Made by a program: the position numbers and the translations under genes. A model generated the notes under the pieces. The model worked only from the letters and a program-made list of their open reading frames with translations. It made no database searches and was not told the origin of the DNA. Below, one piece after another: positions 60,216-64,000 of a DNA stretch of 64,000 nucleotides (position 1 is its first letter; each line of letters begins with the position of its first letter). This stretch comes from Caecitellus pseudoparvulus (lineage: Eukaryota > Bigyra: Bicosoecida), in assembly GCA_965644315.1 (NCBI GenBank), contig CBFFRQ010000031.1, positions 310,001 through 374,000 of the forward strand, written 5' to 3'.

Positions 60216-61946
60216 CTACGCCTGTTCCTTCTCGCTGCCCCCGCCCTGCAGGGCCTGCAGCAACATCTTGGCACGCAGCATGGCACGGCCTTCTGCAGCC
60301 TGCTGCACCTTGAAGAAGGCGCCGGCGCCGGAGCGTGCCTGAGGGAAGGCGGCCCCAGAGCGAGCCTCCCACGCTTCTGCGGCGAAACGCAGGACATTTC
60401 GCGCATGGGCTTGTGAGGGCGCCCCCGAGCCAGGGGCGCGCGGCATGATGATGGGGCACCCCGGCAACTGCTGCCCTTCCCTTGCCCGCAAGACTGCATC
60501 CAGGACGCCCTCCGACAGCCCCGCCATGGCCAGCGCTGCCAGCTGCGTCACTGCAGCACTGGTTTGCGCCTGCACCACGCGCAACACAGCCACCTGCAGG
60601 TGCAGGCTGCGGCAGTATGCGGCCTGCAGCTGCCCTGAAGCAGGCGCGTGCACCATGAGGGCCCTGCACGCGTGCCATGCCAGCTGTGCCGCCATGAGCG
60701 CCTGCACCTTCACGCCGTCCAGCCTGCGTGCATCCGCCTTGCACTGCAGCATGCCCACCAGCGGTAGTACGTAGGAGTCCACCACCGCCACCCGAGCGCC
60801 GTCCAGCAAGACGGCCAGCTCTGCGTCCACGCTGGCCTTCACCTCCTCTGTGAGGGTGCTCAGGAACGGCAGGAACGCCGTGCCCAGCAGGGCCTGCCGC
60901 AGGGCACTGGCCGTGTGTGGTGCCTGCGCCGCCACTCGGTCCAGCGCGCGCCGCGCAGCGACCACCTTGCTGCCCGGCGGCAGGGTGCTTCCCGGCGCCA
61001 GGGCTTCCTCGCACAGCAGGTCTTGCAGGGGGGCGGGCAGGGCACAGCTGCGCTGCGCTGCGTCGCGCATGGCTGCGCCGTGTACGTCTGCCAGGCGGGC
61101 AGCACGCTCCAGGCAGGCGGCTGAGGCCGCCAGGGAGGGCAGGTGCACGGCACTGCCTTCCGCCAGCTCCTGCTGCATGTCCTCCACCACTTCCCGCGCC
61201 CATGCTGCGGCACTGCTCTGCGCTGTGGAGGGCTGTGCGGAGCCGCTGGCGGCTGCGGCAGCGGCAGGCTCGACCGACGGCAACGCAGGAGGGACGACGG
61301 CTGGAGCGGCGGCGAGGTCCCCCGTGCCCACCAGCGGCACAGAGGGCGAGGAGGGGCGAGTGGTGATGCCCTCTTCACCACTCGCGCCCCCGGCAGCCTT
61401 GGGGTCGCCAGACTCGCCGTCCAGCGCACTGGGCGCAGGTGCGGAATTTGCGCTGGTGTGGCGAGGGCTCTGCGTTTCTCCGCCCTGGCCAGCCAGCGTG
61501 GCAGCCCAAGAGGTGCCGAGGCGGGACGGCGCAGAGGAAGAGGAAGCAGACGCAGCCGTGGGATCCACGGCCGACGCACGCCACGGTTCAGCTGCCACTG
61601 GCAAAGTTGACTCGCTGCCGCTGATGGGCGTGTTGCGCCCTGGTCGAGCGGCGGCACCCCGCACCGCCCCTGCCTTGCTCGGTGTGGAAGGCGTCAGCAC
61701 ATCGTGAATGCTGCCCAGGACCCCTGGCCTGTTGCCCCCTGCACTCCTGGGCTGCTGTGGCGCCCCCGAGCTGACGCTGGCTGCGTCACTTGTCGCGTTG
61801 CGACGCTGGGCCTTGCGGCGGCCCCTGCTCTCCTCCTCGAAGAAGTCACTGACGGCGGCGGCGTTGGCAGCCAGGGAAGATGGCGTTCGAATTCGCTTCG
61901 ATGACCGCCTGGGCTCGGCGCGGGGGGCCTTGCGTCTCGCTGGCAT
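60216..61946 (-). CDS. Orphan with disordered N-terminus and helical C-terminus, 576 aa
   Basis: ATG at 61946, giving MPARRKAPRAEPRRSSKRIR, a basic start that could be a nuclear signal. Residues to about 250 are Ser/Ala/Pro-rich and disordered. From about 270 the sequence is helical with regular hydrophobics (AREVVEDMQQELAEGSAVHL, LLCEEALAPGSTLP, LGTAFLPFLSTLTEEVKAS, VDSYVLPLVGMLQCKADARR), perhaps a helical bundle or repeat. No family recognised. Confidence 0.6.
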   Translation of the reverse strand: MPARRKAPRAEPRRSSKRIRTPSSLAANAAAVSDFFEEESRGRRKAQRRNATSDAASVSSGAPQQPRSAGGNRPGVLGSIHDVLTPSTPSKAGAVRGAAARPGRNTPISGSESTLPVAAEPWRASAVDPTAASASSSSAPSRLGTSWAATLAGQGGETQSPRHTSANSAPAPSALDGESGDPKAAGGASGEEGITTRPSSPSVPLVGTGDLAAAPAVVPPALPSVEPAAAAAASGSAQPSTAQSSAAAWAREVVEDMQQELAEGSAVHLPSLAASAACLERAARLADVHGAAMRDAAQRSCALPAPLQDLLCEEALAPGSTLPPGSKVVAARRALDRVAAQAPHTASALRQALLGTAFLPFLSTLTEEVKASVDAELAVLLDGARVAVVDSYVLPLVGMLQCKADARRLDGVKVQALMAAQLAWHACRALMVHAPASGQLQAAYCRSLHLQVAVLRVVQAQTSAAVTQLAALAMAGLSEGVLDAVLRAREGQQLPGCPIIMPRAPGSGAPSQAHARNVLRFAAEAWEARSGAAFPQARSGAGAFFKVQQAAEGRAMLRAKMLLQALQGGGSEKEQA

Positions 61947-62257
61947 GGCGTGTCGACGGACTGCTCCTCGCCAGCCAGCTGCGTTCCCCACTCACGGCAC
62001 AGAACGGGACCGCTGCACACGGGCACAGCGCAAGCAGGCAGGGTCCGAGCACACGAAGGGATGGTACTTGTATTGTTTTGCTTGCCCCAACAGCCACGGC
62101 TGCAGCGGGCGCCGTGGCGAGGGGGGTGCAGGGGGCCTGCAAACCCGCACCAACGCTGCCGTGGGTCTAGTGCGTTTCCGCCACGCCAGTGCCGGGTGCA
62201 GTGGAAGGATGCCGCGCGCAGGCAGGGCGAGGCCTGCACGTTGGCTGGCGTGCGAGT
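61947..62257. other. Intergenic region
   Basis: 311 bp between two minus-strand genes. No RNA gene, repeat or ORF with family features seen. Confidence 0.35.
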
Positions 62258-63334
62258 CTACTTGCCACTGCGCTCAATGCTCAGCCCAGGGCCCTTCGCA
62301 GCGTGCTCCTCCGCTTCCGCTTCACTCAGCACGGACAGCGTGTACTCTGCGTTGCTGAACTGCGGAAGCTGCACCTCCTCCCCCGCCGGGTTCAGCAGCG
62401 CCAGGCGCAGAGTGAAGGTGCTGCCATGCCCAGCCACCACCTTGGGGTGCAGGTTTGTGATGAGGAAGGCTGACCAAGTGCGCAGGGTGCCAACGGGCTC
62501 GCCGTTGACGTGCACGCGCACTGCGAAGCCATGCGGCTCGGCGTTCACCTCGCAGTTGTTCACGAAGAAGTCCACCAGCAGGCCCTCTGCTGGCGTCGCC
62601 GTCACTTCCCCCGCCGCAGCAGGCACCAGGACGTCCACTGTGTTGCGCAGGGCTGCCGTGCTGATGGCCGCTCGGGGTGTGAGGAATGAAATGCACGGCA
62701 GGCCAAACATGTACGGCCTGTGGCGGGCGCGGGGCGGGCGCTGCGTGGTGCCTTCACGCCTGCCTGCCGGGCTCCGCCCCCTGCTGCACTCACCGAGGGT
62801 GGGCAGCTGTCTCGCCGGTGAAGCTGACGACGTAAAACTCCGCTTCCACAAACGCCATGGGGCTCTTCAGGCAGGTGTCGCTGCTGCCGTCCACCAGCAC
62901 TGCCCGGAGGAAGTGGTGCCCTGCTGAGAGACCCCGCACCTCCACCCGGTTGCCGTGGCTGTGCACGGCGACGTCATTGTCCACCAGCACAGTGAGGTAG
63001 CCTTGCCCGCCCTGCGCGCAGAGGCCGCCAGAGCGCGGAGGGGGGGGGCTGCCGACATGCTTTGCGAGACAGTGCTCCCCTCGCGCCCTCACCTCCGACA
63101 CGTCGAAGCCGTCCACTTGGAAGTCCAAAAAGAAGTCGTGCGGCAAGGGGGCGCCCAGGTCGCTCAGCAGCGTCAGCGCCAGGGAGCTCTGTGCAGCGCA
63201 GGAGCGAGCCGGGGTTGCTGGCCTGCTGGGCAGGGGCACTCGGTTGTGCATCGCACCTCGTCCACCACAGCCTGCTGCGCGACGGGAAAGAGGGCCACCT
63301 GCTTGCCCTCGCCAGCAACTGTCGCTGCAGCCAT
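62258..63334 (-). CDS. Beta-rich orphan protein, 264 aa, four exons
   Basis: Model: exons 63334-63257, 63188-63093, 63011-62794 and 62660-62258. Donors GTGCGA, GTGAGG and GTGAGT; introns 68, 81 and 133 nt. The last junction (CATCAG acceptor) is the least certain. Sequence is beta-rich: LPHDFFLDFQVDGFDV, GYLTVLVDNDVAVHSHGNRVEVRGLSAGHHFLRAVLVDGSS, AEFYVVSF, then VDFFVNNCEVNAEPHGFAVRVHVNGEPVG and TLRLALLNPAGEEVQLP (given in parts). It looks like two Ig-like or C2-like beta sandwiches. GLSAGHHFLRAVLVD resembles phrases in cyanobacterial and algal proteins of unknown function (LxxGxHxLRxFxxR), a weak hint only. Confidence 0.6.
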
Positions 63335-63501
63335 GGCGAAACGGCACGGTCACCGCTCGCAAACGCCAGCCCAGCCTCAAAAGTGCCACAGCACGCCCGT
63401 GGGGGAGAGGCTGCATCAATGGCGTGCGCTACCAAGCGTGCAGCGCTTGGGAGCTTTTGTGGATTGGGCGATCGGTGTGCATTGCTGGGAGGCGTGGGCC
63501 C

Positions 63502-63518
63502 GTTTCGCCCGCGTTTCG
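63502..63518 (+). promoter_or_regulatory. GTTTCG doublet with 11-bp spacing in divergent promoter
   Basis: GTTTCGCCCGC followed by GTTTCG, starting at 63502 and 63513, in the 273-bp gap between the beta-rich orphan and the truncated right-edge gene, about 90 bp before its ATG. Same arrangement as at 23589, 32265 and 46532. Confidence 0.35.
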
Positions 63519-63607
63519 TCATGCCCACACGCACGCGCAAGCGACCACGCACCTCCGAGCAGGGTGCCTTGGCAGCAGCACACTTCAAGTCTGCTTGGGC
63601 GGGAGTC

Positions 63608-64000
63608 ATGTCCTTCCTAGGTCCCTTTGACGCAACCTGTGCCAGCTGGGTGTGCCGCACGCTGCAAGCCGCCTCGTGGAATCAGTGCGTGGTGGCCCAC
63701 GTTCAGCTGCCCTTCCCTGCAGACGAACCCCGCGCCCCTGCGCGCACCCACACCGCCCGCCGGGCCGTGTCCAGTGGGAACTCCCCCGCGCCTTGGCCAG
63801 TGCTGGACCGCCCCAGCAGCAGCCAGGTGTGGGGCTTCCTCAAGGCACGTGCACGAAAAGTGGACACCCTGCACCTCGACGGCGCAAACACAAGCTCGGA
63901 GCTCTGGCTGCAGTGCCTCAGTGTGGCCCAAAACGCGGCATCCCTGACGGCCTTGTGCGTGTCCCACCTGAACTCCGCCCTCATGGCGTGCCCGCTGCCT
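63608..64000 (+). CDS. Truncated gene at right edge, LRR or F-box/LRR-like
   Basis: ATG at 63608 opens a frame that stays open to the last base (131 codons). It starts MSFLGPFDATCASWVCRTLQ and reaches VWGFLKARARKVDTLHLDG and LWLQCLSVAQNAASLTALCV, which has the rhythm of leucine-rich repeats (spacing as in F-box/LRR or RNI proteins). No stop is seen, so length and domains are unknown. Codon use matches the window's other genes. Divergent from the beta-rich orphan across 273 bp. Confidence 0.6.
   Translation, partial: MSFLGPFDATCASWVCRTLQAASWNQCVVAHVQLPFPADEPRAPARTHTARRAVSSGNSPAPWPVLDRPSSSQVWGFLKARARKVDTLHLDGANTSSELWLQCLSVAQNAASLTALCVSHLNSALMACPLP

Overview
This window is nuclear DNA from a unicellular eukaryote. 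It has GT-AG introns (I resolve 36), eukaryote-only proteins (eIF2 beta, RPS5, bystin, LTV1, EFL1, IST1, SERAC1, Mic60) and no operons. The genome looks GC-rich and compact. Introns are mostly 65-125 nt, and the commonest donors are GTGCGT and GTGAG. A BBSome subunit (BBIP1), a possible CEP78-like LRR protein and a p25-alpha-like protein suggest a cell that builds cilia. Class II photolyase, ELO elongase, GH37 trehalase and peptide deformylase fit an alga or a heterotrophic flagellate (prasinophyte, haptophyte or stramenopile grade). I cannot fix the lineage from sequence alone.

Layout. 0-15 kb: the 3' part of LTV1, a GH27 alpha-galactosidase with an inserted ricin-type module, eIF2 beta, a 1532-aa orphan, a PP2C phosphatase and a SERAC1-like hydrolase. 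15-33 kb: a coiled-coil protein, an LRR protein, an R3H-type protein, a secreted fucolectin-domain protein, RPS5, an RNF5/RNF185-type RING ligase, EFL1, IST1, bystin and RNASEH2B. 33-49 kb: a PDI-like protein, three orphans (one probably TPR-like), a p25alpha-SAM-WW protein, trehalase, an ELO elongase, BBIP1 and class II photolyase. 49.5-53.4 kb: a visibly less GC-rich island holding one ankyrin-tailed orphan with an 84-bp tandem repeat. 53-64 kb: Mic60, peptide deformylase, four unrecognised same-strand proteins, and the start of an LRR-like gene cut by the right edge.

Organisation. Genes mostly alternate strand. Convergent neighbours end 11-72 nt apart, so their 3' UTRs must overlap. An AATGCA or AATACA hexamer follows about half of the stop codons, and between several convergent pairs it forms the palindrome (C/G)AATGCATTG, which reads as the same signal on both strands. 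Introns are strongly biased to the 5' ends of genes.

Functionally the window holds housekeeping genes: 40S maturation (LTV1, bystin, RPS5), 60S maturation (EFL1), translation initiation (eIF2 beta), membrane remodelling and quality control (IST1, RING ligase, PDI), mitochondria (Mic60, SERAC1, probably deformylase), DNA repair (photolyase, RNASEH2B) and disaccharide or lipid metabolism. I see no CRISPR array, tRNA, rRNA, transposon or virus in it. Exon boundaries were placed by eye from frame, splice consensus and family knowledge, and have not been tested against RNA.
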